Source of the DNA: Azolla caroliniana | Taxonomy: Eukaryota > Polypodiophyta | DNA: 64,000 nucleotides | Assembly (NCBI GenBank): GCA_043228905.1 | Contig: JBHGNT010000004.1 | Location: 22,444,001 to 22,508,000, forward strand | Direction of reading: 5' to 3' | Shown: piece by piece, positions 1-11,230 of the stretch | How the letters are laid out: each line of letters begins with the position of its first letter | Position numbering within the stretch: the first letter of the stretch is position 1 | Position numbers and translations under genes: made by a program | Notes under the pieces: generated by a model | The model's database searches: none | The model's input: the letters and a program-made list of their open reading frames with translations, nothing else | Told to the model about the DNA's origin: nothing

Positions 1-910
1 GGGCAACCGGAGATCTTGGTGGTAGGTCACTTGTGTGGAGCATACGGCCAGAAGCCCTCACCATCCAAAGTGAACGCAATCCAAGACATGAAAGAAGAAT
101 GCAAAAACCAAACGGAGGTTCGAAGGTTCCTTGGAGCGTGCCCGTTTTATCATATATGGATTCCTCACTACGCTCATGTCGCCGAACCGTTATATGGACT
201 ACTAAAGAAAAGAATAAAGTTCGAATGGCGAGACGAGCACACAGAGGCGATGCGAAGATTAAAGAAACTGCTTCTTGAAGCTCTGGCACTAAGGAAGGCC
301 GACTATGCCGAAGGGAAACCAATTTACGTGACCGTAGATACGAGCCCAACCGGAATCGGGTGGGTCATCAATCAAGAAGTTGAAGATAATGCGCGATATG
401 CCGTCCGGTTTGGAGCAAAGGTTCTCAGCGAACGGCAACAAAGATATGCCCAAGTCAAGCGGGAACTTTGGGGTATTGTGTCGGCAGTGAAGACGGAGAA
501 AGATTACCTGATCGGGTCAGAAGTGATAATAGAGACAGATTGTCTCCCAATTCTCGGAATGGTCTCGGGATGTGCGACCCCAAATCTTGCTATGCTAAGG
601 TGGATCGCCTACATCAAGTCTTTAAACCCAGAGATCCGTCACATTGCAGGGAAGAAGAACGCCATGGCTGACATGCTGTCAAGGGCAAGATTTTCAAATG
701 AAAGTAACATGGTTTCGGAAGATGAAGATGTCGCCCTTGACTTCTTCAAGATGGCTCGATTTTCGGCGGAAGACACGGACACGCAAACCCTCCACGCCTT
801 CAACGAGAACGAGTACGAAGGAGAGTGGTTACTAATCGGTAGATTCCTAAGAACATTGACGACAGATGCTTCGTTGACAAAGGAGGAGGCCCTACGAATC
901 TGAAAGAAAG
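1..910 (+). mobile_element. Gypsy-B copy 1 (B1), left segment
   Basis: This is the left part of an old Ty3/Gypsy element that runs in from beyond the window edge. It is collinear with 32210-33108 of the intact copy B2. It stops at the target duplication GAAAG (906-910), where Gypsy-A copy 1 is inserted, and resumes at 14415 after the second GAAAG. The pol reading is older and more diverged than in B2. Its LTRs and gag are not in the window. Confidence 0.9.
16..903 (+). pseudogene. Gypsy-B1 pol fragment (RT end, RNase H)
   Basis: The translation aligns residue by residue with the end of the reverse transcriptase and the RNase H of the intact B2 pol: the MVVGHLCG.YG, FLGACPFYHIWIPHYAHVAEP and VTVDTSPTGIGWV stretches are shared. 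RNase H would degrade the RNA strand of the RNA/DNA hybrid during replication. The frame ends at TGA (901-903), where B2 has CGG (Arg) in the linker to integrase, so this copy carries a nonsense change besides being interrupted by Gypsy-A1. The frame continues at 14415. It is a non-functional relic; the 5' half of the gene lies outside the window. Confidence 0.88.
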
Positions 911-1344
911 TGTTACCGGCCGGCAAAGGAGTCCAGAGTGGGAAACAGAGAGCTAATTAAGTAGTAGGAATGTGGTTGTAATTAAGCTATGAGTGTGGAC
1001 GGACGGACCGGAATCGGTATGCCGTTCCGGATCCGGACCGATCCCGAACAAGTGCGGATGGCACCGTTTTGTAATACAGACCGGAAACCTATTTAAAGGC
1101 CCGGATACAATGTAATAGTTAGCGGTTAATTAATGAAAGCTTAAGCGTTGTTATCTCTCTGTGTTAATTGCCGTTCTGTCTTAATTGTTATATCTTAGGC
1201 GTGTTATTAAAGACGATCCTAATAAGTAACTTAACTAAGTCGGATTAAGCGTTGAAGTCTAATCCGGTTGCCGTAACACCCTTTGGTGAAGTGTCTCACG
1301 TAGACACCCTGTGTTAGGCCATTGTCTGACCCGAAGAGTTAACA
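911..1344 (+). repeat. 5' LTR of Gypsy-A1
   Basis: The LTR starts TGTTACCGGCC and ends GAAGAGTTAACA. A TATA-like TATTTAAA lies at 1090-1097. After the LTR comes CAGTTTTTGGCGACCACG, in the place of the primer binding site; TGGCGAC is the start used by tRNA-Arg-primed Tat-type elements as I recall them, but the rest does not match a tRNA I can name. It matches 13981-14414 apart from about seven substitutions. Confidence 0.92.
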
Positions 1345-1397
1345 CAGTTTTTGGCGACCACGATTCCTGTTTTTGCAGCGAATGACGGCACGGATGG

Positions 1398-3204
1398 ATG
1401 TCTAGATCAACGCACGACCTGGTTACAGATCGAACTCGACGCCTTGCTGAAAGGCAAAGGAGACGCCAGGCTTTCCAGCAAGCGGCGTAGGAAATTAGAG
1501 CGTATCGCTCGTTTTCCAACGTAATCCGGAGAGTAGCGGAGGACTCCCTCTGGTTACAGCAAACATCGCACCCGGACGACGACAGCAGCCTAAGCAGCCT
1601 CCGGGAAACCGAATCCCTTCTCCACGCGTTGGCAAACGGAGAAGGCGAAGCAGAGGCCTTTTCAGCATATGAATCGGACTCCGAAGGGGAATACAGCGTG
1701 CACACGAACTACCGTAGAAGTAACGAAACCTCGGGCGGACCGGAGGACGAAGGATAAGATACCTTACCGACACCGGAACCGGAAGTGCTAACGCTGGAAC
1801 CCCCGGAACCAGCAGAAGAAGAACGACCTCCGACACCGGAAGTCGAAGAGGAGAGGCCTTCGTCACCAAAGGAAGAGAAACAACCAACACCGGAATCAAA
1901 TCGGGAAAGAACACCGACACCGGAGAAAATTCCGGAACGAGCACCAACACTACCAGCCCGCGCATCGATACCGGACGACGACATGCCGTTCCAGTACTCC
2001 AAGTATAAAGATGATCCGGACGCGGAAGCTCATGTGCACGCCTTTGAACAGACATGGGAAGCCAACCATGTGTCCCAGCGACTGAGACCGGAGGAAGAAG
2101 AACGCTCTAAGATAGCAGAGTTTGGCGTCACATTGGAGGGACCGGCAGCAAGATGGCGCCGGACGCAGGACCCGTCTACCATCAACACCTTTGCAGATTT
2201 AAAAGCTAAATTCATGCATTTTTTTCAAAAGGAGGTGGACCAGACCGTAATGGTAGGCTTATTTTATACCATCCGGCAAGAGGCAGGGGAGAGCATTCCC
2301 CAATTTGTCATCCGGTTTCAACGGATGCATAGTCAGCTTGCCCGTGCACCCCCGGAGAAGGAATTACGGACGATATTCCTAAACGCGCTCCGGGAACCCC
2401 TACGCACGCACGGTTTGCACGGTAATCGATTTCCGCACAAGTACCATCGACCAGGTCATTGACCGGGTGAAAGAGATGGAAAAGACAAGCTCCTGGCTCA
2501 CACTGGGCGCACTTCAACGGGCATTACCGTCCGATGAAGACCTCCGGTTTTGGCAAGCAATACAGTGCACAACCTGCTTGAATTCCGGACACTTGGCTCT
2601 AGAATGCACTATGAGGACACAATGTGTAATCTGTCAATCCAAGAGCCATACGACGGATAGGTGCGAGTATAATCTGTTGACTCGGCAAGCACCGCCCGTC
2701 CGACAAATTGAGCCACACAGCAGCCGGGATGAAGAAGACGAACGCTGGCGGCGAATGGACCGTGACCGACCGGCACAGGATGTCCGGTATGGCGAGCGAC
2801 GGGAAAATGATGTCCGGTACGGTGATCGGCGAGAGAACTATGACCGGCATAATCGGTACCAGGATTACAATAGACGATACGAACAGTACGACCGGGAGCA
2901 CTCCCCCGGGTATCGTCAGCAACGGGAGGAATACGGCAGATATAACGGGCAACCCCGTCAAGAGTATCGTAATAAGAAGAGCTATAACAAAAAACGGCAT
3001 TTAAAAAAAGGCGGCTACCCCCGGGATCCGGAACAAGGCGCTCCAAGTAACCAACCGGTACAAAACCCCGCGCGTACCGTAGGACCTACCCCGGGAACAA
3101 CAGACAAGGCCGAATCTAGCAATGCCCGGAAAGCCTACTGTTACTACTGCCGACAGGAAGGCCATTATAGTAACCAATGCCCGGTGAAGAGCTATGAAAA
3201 ATGA
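1398..3204 (+). pseudogene. Gypsy-A1 gag, broken
   Basis: This is a capsid/nucleocapsid polyprotein by homology to 35404 onward in copy 2. Visible parts in order are an acidic Pro/Glu-rich region (about 1780-1970), a retrotransposon gag domain (about 2000-2440, QTWEANHVSQRL and FYTIRQEAGESIPQFVIRF), two adjacent CCHC knuckles (about 2570-2670), an Arg/Tyr-rich basic stretch and a third knuckle (CYYCRQEGHYSNQC, about 3139-3180). It is broken by TAG at 1488-1490 (CAG in copy 2), an in-frame stop near 1756, a frame change near 2405 and TGA at 3202-3204 (CGA in copy 2). It cannot make a full Gag. Confidence 0.85.
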
Positions 3205-3216
3205 CCGGCGGTAAAT

Positions 3217-3675
3217 ATGGTCATCCCTGAGGTGGCAGACCTGCAGCAGGTGACCACAAGGTCGACGGGCATGGCCAAAGAATGGGAGACACAGGAGACC
3301 ATCCACAAACAAGCAACGGAATGGGTAAAGAAAGCAAACAAGCAGAATGTCACAGACTTACAGCAGCAAAAGGAGACCACCGCAGGGCTTGCCGGCGGTA
3401 GTCACTCCGAGAACGAGACATGGCAGGCGTTGCAAGAATGCCAGGTTACGTTACCACTAGAAAGACTCCTACAACTCATGCCTAGATTCACGGAAGGACT
3501 GAAGACGGCCATGACGGTAGGAGAACCATCACCGGCACCGGTACTCTTCTCGAATCCGGAGGAGGGACAAACAGTGGTAGACACCAGCAATCCGGTAATC
3601 ACTGCCATTGTAAAAGGGAAAGAACTCCCCGGCACAGTTATAGACGGAGGCTCTGGGGTAGTGCTACAATTATAG
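3217..3675 (+). pseudogene. Gypsy-A1 gag end / aspartic protease N-terminal part
   Basis: A reading frame continues the gag tail into a retropepsin-like active-site loop, TVIDGGSGV, i.e. the D-x-G-S type aspartic motif. Just after it, about 170 bp present in copy 2 are missing, and the frame closes at TAG 3673-3675 where copy 2 has CAG. The protease would release Gag and Pol products from the polyprotein. It is probably inactive because the flap region is deleted. Confidence 0.75.
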
Positions 3676-5256
3676 GGACAAGGCGCATACCCGCTATTGC
3701 TGGGGTGGCCATGGTTGAAAACGGCACATATCAAACAGAATTGGCGAAAAAATATAATTACCTTCCGGCGAGGAAAAGCCAAGGTACGGGTACCAACACA
3801 GCCAAGGACGAGCACTGGCAAGGAATGTATACCGTTGTATGCGGAATGCGTCAACATGCTCGAAGGGTTAGCGGACGAAGAAGAAGCTCAATACCTGCAG
3901 GAAAACCCGAAGATCATACCCCTCTTCGAAATTGACATTGCCGAAGCCGTAGCACCGTACTTACCGCAACCGGAAGAGGCGGAAGTAGAACCGGATAAAG
4001 ACGCAATCCGGGAGTTACGGCAAGCGCAGGAAGCGTTGGAACGGGAAATGGCCGTTTCACAGCGCGTAAAAGCATCGCAATTGGAAGAGGTGAATTTAGG
4101 CACCACGGACGAAGCAAAACCGGTGCACATCGCCAAGGAGATGAAGTCCGAAGACAAAACGGCGATGACATTAAGAGATGCGGTACGGTACGCAAAAGAA
4201 TGTGACCTATGCCAGAGAATGGGCCAGCCAACGGAGCAGGCTCGTATGCCACACCAGCCGGTACTACCACTCGAGCCATTCCAAAAGTGGGGGCTGGACT
4301 TTGTAGGACCGTTCAAGCCACCGGCAATGAGAACGGGTAATCGGTACGTTATCGTTGCTACGGATTACTGCACGAAATGGGTGGAGCCCAAAGCTTTACG
4401 GGATAACACCGCTGTGTCAACGACAAAGTTTCTATATGAGTACATCTGGTGCCGTTACGAATGCCCCATTGAATTGAGAAGTGACCAAGGGGGGCACTTT
4501 CTTGGACAAGTAGTGGAAAGCCTAAAGACCTTCTATGCCGTGGTCCACAAACGAAGCACACCTTACTATCCACAGGCGAACGGATTAGCGGAATCAACAA
4601 ACAAGACGCTCCAGAATATCCTTCGGAAGATCGTCAACGAGAAACGGACGGATTGGGACACAAAGCTACATAGCGCGCTTTGGGCATACCGGACGACATA
4701 CAAAACGAGCATCCGAACAACACCGTTCCGGTTGGCATTCAGACTCGAGGCGGTCATGCCGGTAGAATTCCAAGTACCTAGCTTACGGATCCAGCTACGA
4801 GAACGGCTGAACGAGAAGGAGTCCGAGACAATAAGGCTGACAGCGCTGTGTGAGTTGGAGGAACAACGGTTGGCCAACATCCTACATTTAGAATTGGAGC
4901 AACGGCGACGGAAAGCATTCGTCGACTGGCACAGGAAAGGTAACGAAAAAATGTTCGCAATCGGCAAACCGGTGTTAGTATTCCAAACCCGGATGGGCAA
5001 GATGCCGGGTAAACTAAGGTTTAGATGGACCGGACCATATTGGCTAACACGGGAGTATAATGGGTCATACCAGTTGGGGACACTTGCCAGCGAAGTGCTA
5101 GGCAAATGGGTCAACGGATTCCGGTTAAAGGCATATAGAGGACCGATGCCTAAGAACCCGTTTGAGCAAAGGACCGACGGCAACCACCAAGACGGCAAGC
5201 CGGGAACCGGAGAGAATGAGGCCGATAAGGGTCCGGGAGGACCAACGGACATGTGA
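3676..5256 (+). CDS. Gypsy-A1 protease tail fused to integrase, lacking RT and RNase H
   Basis: An open frame of about 520 codons begins with the protease C-terminal part (AYPLLLGWPWLKTAHIKQNW) and the connector to RT. Near 4166-4175 it jumps straight into the integrase zinc-binding end (LRDAVRYAKECDLCQRMGQ). The integrase core follows (WGLDFVGPF with the first Asp, LRSDQGGHF with the second, YYPQANGLAESTNKT with the Glu), then a GPY/F-type end (RFRWTGPYWL). Copy 2 has about 1737 bp (38343-40080) here, encoding all of RT and RNase H. The deletion preserves the frame. No good ATG sits at the start; it would depend on upstream translation. Integration function is plausible, reverse transcription is not. 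Confidence 0.8.
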   Translation, partial: GQGAYPLLLGWPWLKTAHIKQNWRKNIITFRRGKAKVRVPTQPRTSTGKECIPLYAECVNMLEGLADEEEAQYLQENPKIIPLFEIDIAEAVAPYLPQPEEAEVEPDKDAIRELRQAQEALEREMAVSQRVKASQLEEVNLGTTDEAKPVHIAKEMKSEDKTAMTLRDAVRYAKECDLCQRMGQPTEQARMPHQPVLPLEPFQKWGLDFVGPFKPPAMRTGNRYVIVATDYCTKWVEPKALRDNTAVSTTKFLYEYIWCRYECPIELRSDQGGHFLGQVVESLKTFYAVVHKRSTPYYPQANGLAESTNKTLQNILRKIVNEKRTDWDTKLHSALWAYRTTYKTSIRTTPFRLAFRLEAVMPVEFQVPSLRIQLRERLNEKESETIRLTALCELEEQRLANILHLELEQRRRKAFVDWHRKGNEKMFAIGKPVLVFQTRMGKMPGKLRFRWTGPYWLTREYNGSYQLGTLASEVLGKWVNGFRLKAYRGPMPKNPFEQRTDGNHQDGKPGTGENEADKGPGGPTDM

Positions 5257-5630
5257 CGTCACACTAATAATAATAATAACTAGAAAAAAAAAAAAAAACA
5301 ATCATGCAAAAGCGAGGAATGAATGGATGAAAGAGCGTGGAGCGAAAAGGTACGTAGTGGGCATTTAAAGCGCCACCACAGGACATAATGCTATTTTAAG
5401 TACGCGACATGCACAAACTCGAAAAAGGCGCCAGAATGCACAGACAAAAACCATTGTGCGTAGAGACCCTCTACTTTCGCGAACCCAGGAGCACAGAAGC
5501 ACCGAAACGTTGCAAGATCATCAGACGAGAACCTGCGCACAGAGAACCCCCGCCTTCTGAACTCTCTCTTTCTCAACCCCGCTCTCATCACCATCCATCC
5601 TCGTCACTGCAATCCGACCCCGACACAGAG
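5257..5630 (+). other. Gypsy-A1 spacer between pol and 3' ORF
   Basis: This non-coding spacer has an A-rich run (5270-5300) and a conserved stretch shared with 41166-41551 of copy 2. A frame is open from 5409 through the ATG at 5631, but the same stretch is frameshifted in copy 2, so I treat 5631 as the more likely start. Confidence 0.5.
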
Positions 5631-6709
5631 ATGGACCCGCAAACGCTGTCGGAAGCCGCCAAGACATGGCTGAAGCAACAAGGGCTCGAGGGCTTCTTGA
5701 TGATGATGGAAGTACCGCCACACAAAGAAGCCGACAAAGTGATCAAGGAAATCGATACAGAGGTCATAACGGCAGAGGCGATTCGAGCGTTAACAGGCCT
5801 TCTGGAGGGAGGCATACTCACGATCGACAATCCAACCTCGGAGCAACTCATCAGGTATTTTGGTGAGTACTCTCTTGCCAGCAAGGGCTACTAGACACAG
5901 GGCGGCGGAGATATGCTGTTCCGCGAAATTGCTCGTGTGCTCCATGAATACGGCCACGTGTACCCTAGACCCCCTGTCATGCCGCAGAACCGGGCAGGGA
6001 TGATCATCGCCACCTATGAAGGGATCAAGGTGGATTGGCCGGTATTGATCGCAGATGGGTTGTGTGCGGCGATCGAGATCGTCAGAGGCAAAGACGGCAA
6101 AGAAGGCCGAGACGGACGAAGGATATGGCACGCCGTAACGTAGTGGCTCACCTTGCTGGTGCCACCCGTTCAGACCGTCCAGCCCAAGAAGCGAGGAAGA
6201 GTGCCGGACGGCACCCCAAGGACGGCTTCCAAACGGCAACAACTGTTGGCCTCTAAGGCCAGTAAGGGAAAGGCGGTGGATGTAGAATAGGCGGCAGCAG
6301 GAAGCGGAAGCCGGAAGCGCCCATCGGAGGTGCAGGAGGAACCACCGGCACGGCCCGTAAAGGTCACACTCCGCCGACCGGTGAATCGAGAAGTGGACCC
6401 CTTGGCGGCAAAACTCAATGCCGGAGCTCAGGAGAAGGAAATAGAGGAGGAGCCTACACAGCACCTCCAGCGACGGTCGTCGGCAAGGACCGTTGAGACA
6501 GCCGGGAAACGTTCGGACCCTCAGAAGGAGGGAACACCGGCTCCGCATACTGAGACTCCCACGCCAAGGAAGGAACCGGAACCGGTGCAGATGGCACCAG
6601 AAACAGAAGCCCCGGCACCACCGGCAACACCGGCAAGTCCCATCCCGCCAGAGCCGGAAAGGTCACTGCAGCCTCCCTCGGTCAGCCAAGAAGAAGCGCA
6701 AGGGGAACC
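5631..6709 (+). pseudogene. Gypsy-A1 extra 3' ORF, N-terminal part
   Basis: Starts MDPQTLSEAAKTWLKQ and matches the extra ORF of copy 2 from 41552. The first ~180 residues look globular (MLFREIARVLHEYGHVYPRPP, YEGIKVDWPVLIADGLCAAI); after that comes a low-complexity Pro/Glu/Thr-rich part. It is similar in feel to plant-transposon-associated domains, but I cannot assign a family. It is broken by TAG at 5892-5894 (CGG in copy 2), TAG at 6141-6143 and TAG at 6288-6290 (both CAG in copy 2). Copy 1 keeps 17 codons (about 5829-5879) that copy 2 lacks. Copia-A1 interrupts it at GAACC (6705-6709); the remainder is at 12231-13925. Confidence 0.7.
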
Positions 6710-7005
6710 TGTTGGAGACAGAGGTCGTCAATGCGGAAGATCAAATAGCATTCGATTCGTGTTGAGAACCTGCGTATGACAGTTTGCAAGATCATGCACA
6801 GAGACAGAGAGAGAGAGAGAGGCACAAAAGACTTTCTATTCAATAGAAACAATAATACAACCAACCTTACAAAAAGGTTACAAGGTCACTATATATAGTG
6901 ACCGACTTAGGGCAACTACCATTTATTCTAATTACACAAATGGCCCAAACTTGATCTATACAAAGGGATAGTGTGAATATGTCCATTATACACTTGTATT
7001 CGACA
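6710..7005 (-). repeat. 3' LTR of Copia-A1
   Basis: On the minus strand this reads TGTCGAATACAAG ... TCTCCAACA. It contains a perfect 20-bp palindrome with a TATA core at 6884-6903 and a GA/CT microsatellite near 6807-6821. Confidence 0.93.
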
Positions 7006-7198
7006 CTCCCCCGTAATGGGCGTATACATGGGTTATCTAAGATTACAGGTATAAACCTAGGTTCTCGGACATATCAGTTTTGTTCGAGTCGGCAGGGTCC
7101 AAAGGCAGAAGACCGGACTGGTCGGGTCGGAAGAGTTGAAGCCGATCATTAAGGAACTGATGTCGGTTGTCTGAAACCATCCTGCGCTGTGTCCGGCT

Positions 7199-10100
7199 CT
7201 AACCGGACTGGTTTGTCGTTACGCCCATCTGATGCCGAAGGGACCGAAAGCGGTCTGCCGAAAGACACTTGGTCATTCCATCTGCGACATTGTCGGTTGT
7301 GGATATTTTCTCTAGACCGATTTTCCCTGAAATGACGCAGTCCCGAACGAAGTGATATCGAACGTCGATATGTTTGGAGGCGTTGTGGTGAACCGGATTT
7401 TTCGACAAGGCAACAACACCTTGACTGTCGCTATAGACAACTGGGGCCGAGTCATGGTCGACTTGTCGAAACGTGTGCGCCAGCCGGCCGAGCCACAAAG
7501 CTTCTTTTGCAGCGTCGGACGCAGCTACATATTCTGCTTCGGTCGTTGAGGTCGCTGTGCACTCCTGAAGTTTCGACTTCCACGAAATTGCTCCATTGCC
7601 GAATTTGAAGCAGTATCCGGTTGTTGATTTCTGACTGTCTATACAGCCGGCGAAGTCCGAGTCGGTGTAACCGACTACGCCTGAGGTTGAGTTCGGACCG
7701 AAAAGAATGCCGTGATCTTTTGTGCCAGCCAGATATTTGAACACATGCTTGACTGCGTTCCAATGCGATCGGCCAAGATTGTGCATAAATCTGCTAACGA
7801 CTCCTACGGCCTGAGAGATATCAGGCCGTGTCGCGACCATCAGGTACATAAGGGAGCCGACTGCCGGTGCATACGGTACCGACTTCATATCTTCCCCCTC
7901 CGGACCGGATGTCGGGCAGTCTCGCTGAGAGAGCCGAAGATTCATGGGGAGCGGGGTTGAAGCAGATTTGGTTGATTGCATGTTGAAGCGTTCCAAGACA
8001 CGTCCGATATAGTCGGTCTGAGACAAAAAAAGATGTTGTTTGTCGCGATGCCGACTAATCTTCATGCCAAGTATGTGTCGTGCCGGACCGAGGTCCTTCA
8101 TGGCAAACTTCAACCGCAGTTGCCGAATGAGATCGGCAAGTTCGCCCGCGTGGCGTCCAGAAATTAGCATGTCGTCCACGTAGATGATGAGGAAGATGGG
8201 TGATCCATCTTGAGCTGTGTTGGTAAAAAGACAATGGTCCTCATCGCTTTTTGAGAAGCCGATCGATTGGATGAAGTCGTCGAACTTCTTGTACCATTGT
8301 CGCGGTGCCTGTTTGAGGCCGTATAGACTCTTCCTGAGTCGGCAGACTAGATGTTCTTGGCCAGTTGCCACGAAGCCTTTTGGCTGTTCCATATAAATTT
8401 CCTCTTCAAGATCACCATGGAGGAAGGCTGTTTTGACATCTAGCTGAATCAGCTCCAAGTTGTCGGCTGCCACTACGCCGAGTAGAAAACGAAGGGTTGT
8501 CATTTTCACCACTGGTGAAAAAATCTCGTCGAAGTCGACGCCATATTCTTGTCGGAAGCCCTTCGCAACTAATCTGGCCTTGTACTTTGGGGTGGTCGAA
8601 TCAGACGTCTCTTTTAGTCGATAAACCCACTTGCAAGGAAGAGCACGTCGATTCTTAGGTAATTCGACCAGATCCCAAGTCTTGTTTGCCCGAATGGAGT
8701 GCATTTCCGACTCCATCGCCAGATGCCAGGTGGCTGAATCGACAGAAGTCGATGCTTCTTCGTAAGACGTCGGTTCGCCGGCGTCGGTGAAGAAAATTCC
8801 AGGAGAATACCTCTCCGGAGGTTGCGACAGTCTCTCGGATCGTCGAGGTATGATTGGATTGGTCGCATCGGGTATCGAGGTCGGATGGTCCGAAAGCGAA
8901 TTATTCTGCTGTGCCGAGTCAGAGTTGTCCGAGTCGGTGGTGTAAGGTTCAGCTACCCGTGAAGCTGACCGTGTGTTAAGAGCGGGGCCTTCTTGAAGGG
9001 TCGGCACATCGGAAAATGTTACCCTTCGGACTTCGATCGGTTTTTCGACTGATGGATTCATAGCCGACTCGTTGAACACAACGTCCGAACTTCGAACGAT
9101 TTGTCTGCGTTCGGGGTCCCAGAGTCGGTATCCCATTTCGCCGTCTGATCCATATCCAAGGAAAATGCATTTCCTGGACCGAGGTGCAAGTTTTCGGCGA
9201 TCATCTTTCGGAATAAGGGCGTACGCCTCGCATCCGAAGATCCTCAGCTTGTCGTAATTCGGCTTACTGCCGATCCATAGTTCCTGAGGAATTTGAAGTC
9301 CTAGAGGTCTACTTGGCGACATATTGATTATGTGTACTGCCGTGAGTAGAGCCTCTGCCCAGAAGCCATCCGACAGTCCGGAGTGTTGGAGCATGGAAAC
9401 TATCCGTTCTTGGATTGTCCGATTCATGCGTTCTGCAATCCCGTTTTGCTCCGGACTGTGTGGTGCCGTAAATTCACGTCGGATGCCGCGTTGTCGGCAG
9501 AATTTGACGAATTCTTCTGATTTGAACTCTCCCCCATTGTCGGTCCGAAAGCATTTCAGTTTTCGGTCAGTTTGATTTTCTACCATAGCGAGCCAATCGG
9601 AGAAGATCGAGAAGACACGATCTTTGGTGCGAATTGGATAAGCCCACACCTTTCGAGTCGAATCGTCAATAAAACTGACGAAGTAAGAGGCACCGCCGAG
9701 AGACTGATGCGGCATTGGGCCACAGACGTCCGAGTGGACTAAATCGAGAGGTCTCGTTTCTCTTGGTGCTGATGTCGGGTGTGATGCGGCTGCTTGTTTG
9801 CCATACTGGCAATGTTCGCAGAATTGATGGTCTGAGAAGGAGAGTTTAGGGATGTATCCGGCTCTAGATAGGTGCGTAATGCCGGCCTTGCTGAGGTGTC
9901 CTAATCTTCTGTGCCATAGTGATGACACAGGAATATCCACCAAAAACAGGTTACCCTCTCTGAGCGTAACATGTAACGGATACAGTGAGTGTATCTTGGG
10001 TCCTCTAGCAAGCAGGAGGTTCCCCCTGTGGAGTGTCCACCCTCCCGAAGAAAAACCGGCACGAATGCCGTCTTCATCTAGTTGTCCGACTGAGATCAAT

Positions 10101-11230
10101 GGCCTTGAGAGCTCGGGTACATGTCGGACATTGTGAAGTACAAGTGTAGAGCCACCTGCAAGGTTGAGCTCTACTGTGCCGATTCCAATGATGTCACAGT
10201 GTTGCGAGTTGTCGACTCGAACTGAGTCGGAGTGACGGATCGTATATTGCCGAAATTGGGATCGATGAGGAGTCACGTGAAATGACGCGCCCGAATCTAA
10301 GAGCCATGTGCTCGATTCTTCAGTCGTGAGCAGAACTTCTGATCCGACTGGATTTTCGATTGATAGTATATTCGGGTCGTTTGGTAGCACATCAGCTGAG
10401 AAGCTGACGTAATTGATCTCCTCATGCCGGCCACTCTTCTTGTCTGATTTCTGAGACTTGTCGTTCTTGTTCTTGAGTGCGCGGCAGTCGGCTTTGATGT
10501 GTCCGGGTTTCTTGCAATAGTTGCAGATTCGATTATCCCGTGACTGGCTCCGTCTTCGCTGATTGTTCGGCTGCCGTGAGGAATCTCTTCCTCGTATGTT
10601 CGATCGGTCTATCGAACCTTGTACTACATAAGCGTCGTCTGTTGAGTCTTTGGCGAAAGACTTTCTCTGAGCTGCTTCGGTCAGGATTGCGCTCGTGACT
10701 TCGGAGTATTTAACAGCCGTGGTTGACGCGTTGCACACAGTTGTGACGAAAGTTTCCCATGATGAGGGAAGGCTGCTCATGAGTATCATTGCTCTGAGTT
10801 CATCCTCGATTGCCGTCCCCTGAGATGAGATTTGGGAGCTTATGCTTTCGTACTCATTGAGATGTGCTTGAACCGAATCTGATTCCTTCATCCGTAGGTT
10901 GTAGAGGCGCCGGATCAGAAACATCTTCGTTGCAGCGACCTTCTTTTCGCAGGTGTCCGACAGTGTTTTCCACAGTTCGAATGCTGTCGTACACGATTGC
11001 ACCGTAAAGTATACCGATTCCGATAGGTGCATCCGAATCGTGGCGCGGACGATTCTGTCTAGCTTCTGCCACTCAATTGGTTTGTATCCTTCTGGAGGTT
11101 CTTCATTTTCGATGGGATCGATTTGCCCCTTGACTATGAGATAGTCCTGCATTTGCTCCTTCTAGAAGTTGAAGTTTGATCCATCGAACTTTCGTAGACT
11201 CATTTCTGACGAGCCGGATGTTGATGCCAT
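7199..11230 (-). pseudogene. Copia-A1 gag-pol polyprotein
   Basis: One frame encodes Gag, a CCHC knuckle (CNYCKKPGHIKADC), aspartic protease (WLLDSGASFHVTP), GAG-pre-integrase, integrase (HSDVCGPMP, FRTDNGGEF, HSPEQNGIAERMNRT), RT (catalytic YVDDMLISG; FLHGDLEEEIYMEQP) and RNase H (YTDSDFAGC, TTEAEYVAA). The start used by copy 2 (MASTSGSSEMSLRKF) is at 11228-11230; from there it would be 1343 residues. Codon 23 is TAG (11162-11164) where copy 2 has TGG (Trp), so the long open frame begins only at the Met at 11150-11152. Everything downstream, including the RT, is open to the stop at 7199, so enzyme domains look intact and only the extreme Gag N-terminus is lost. Confidence 0.92.
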
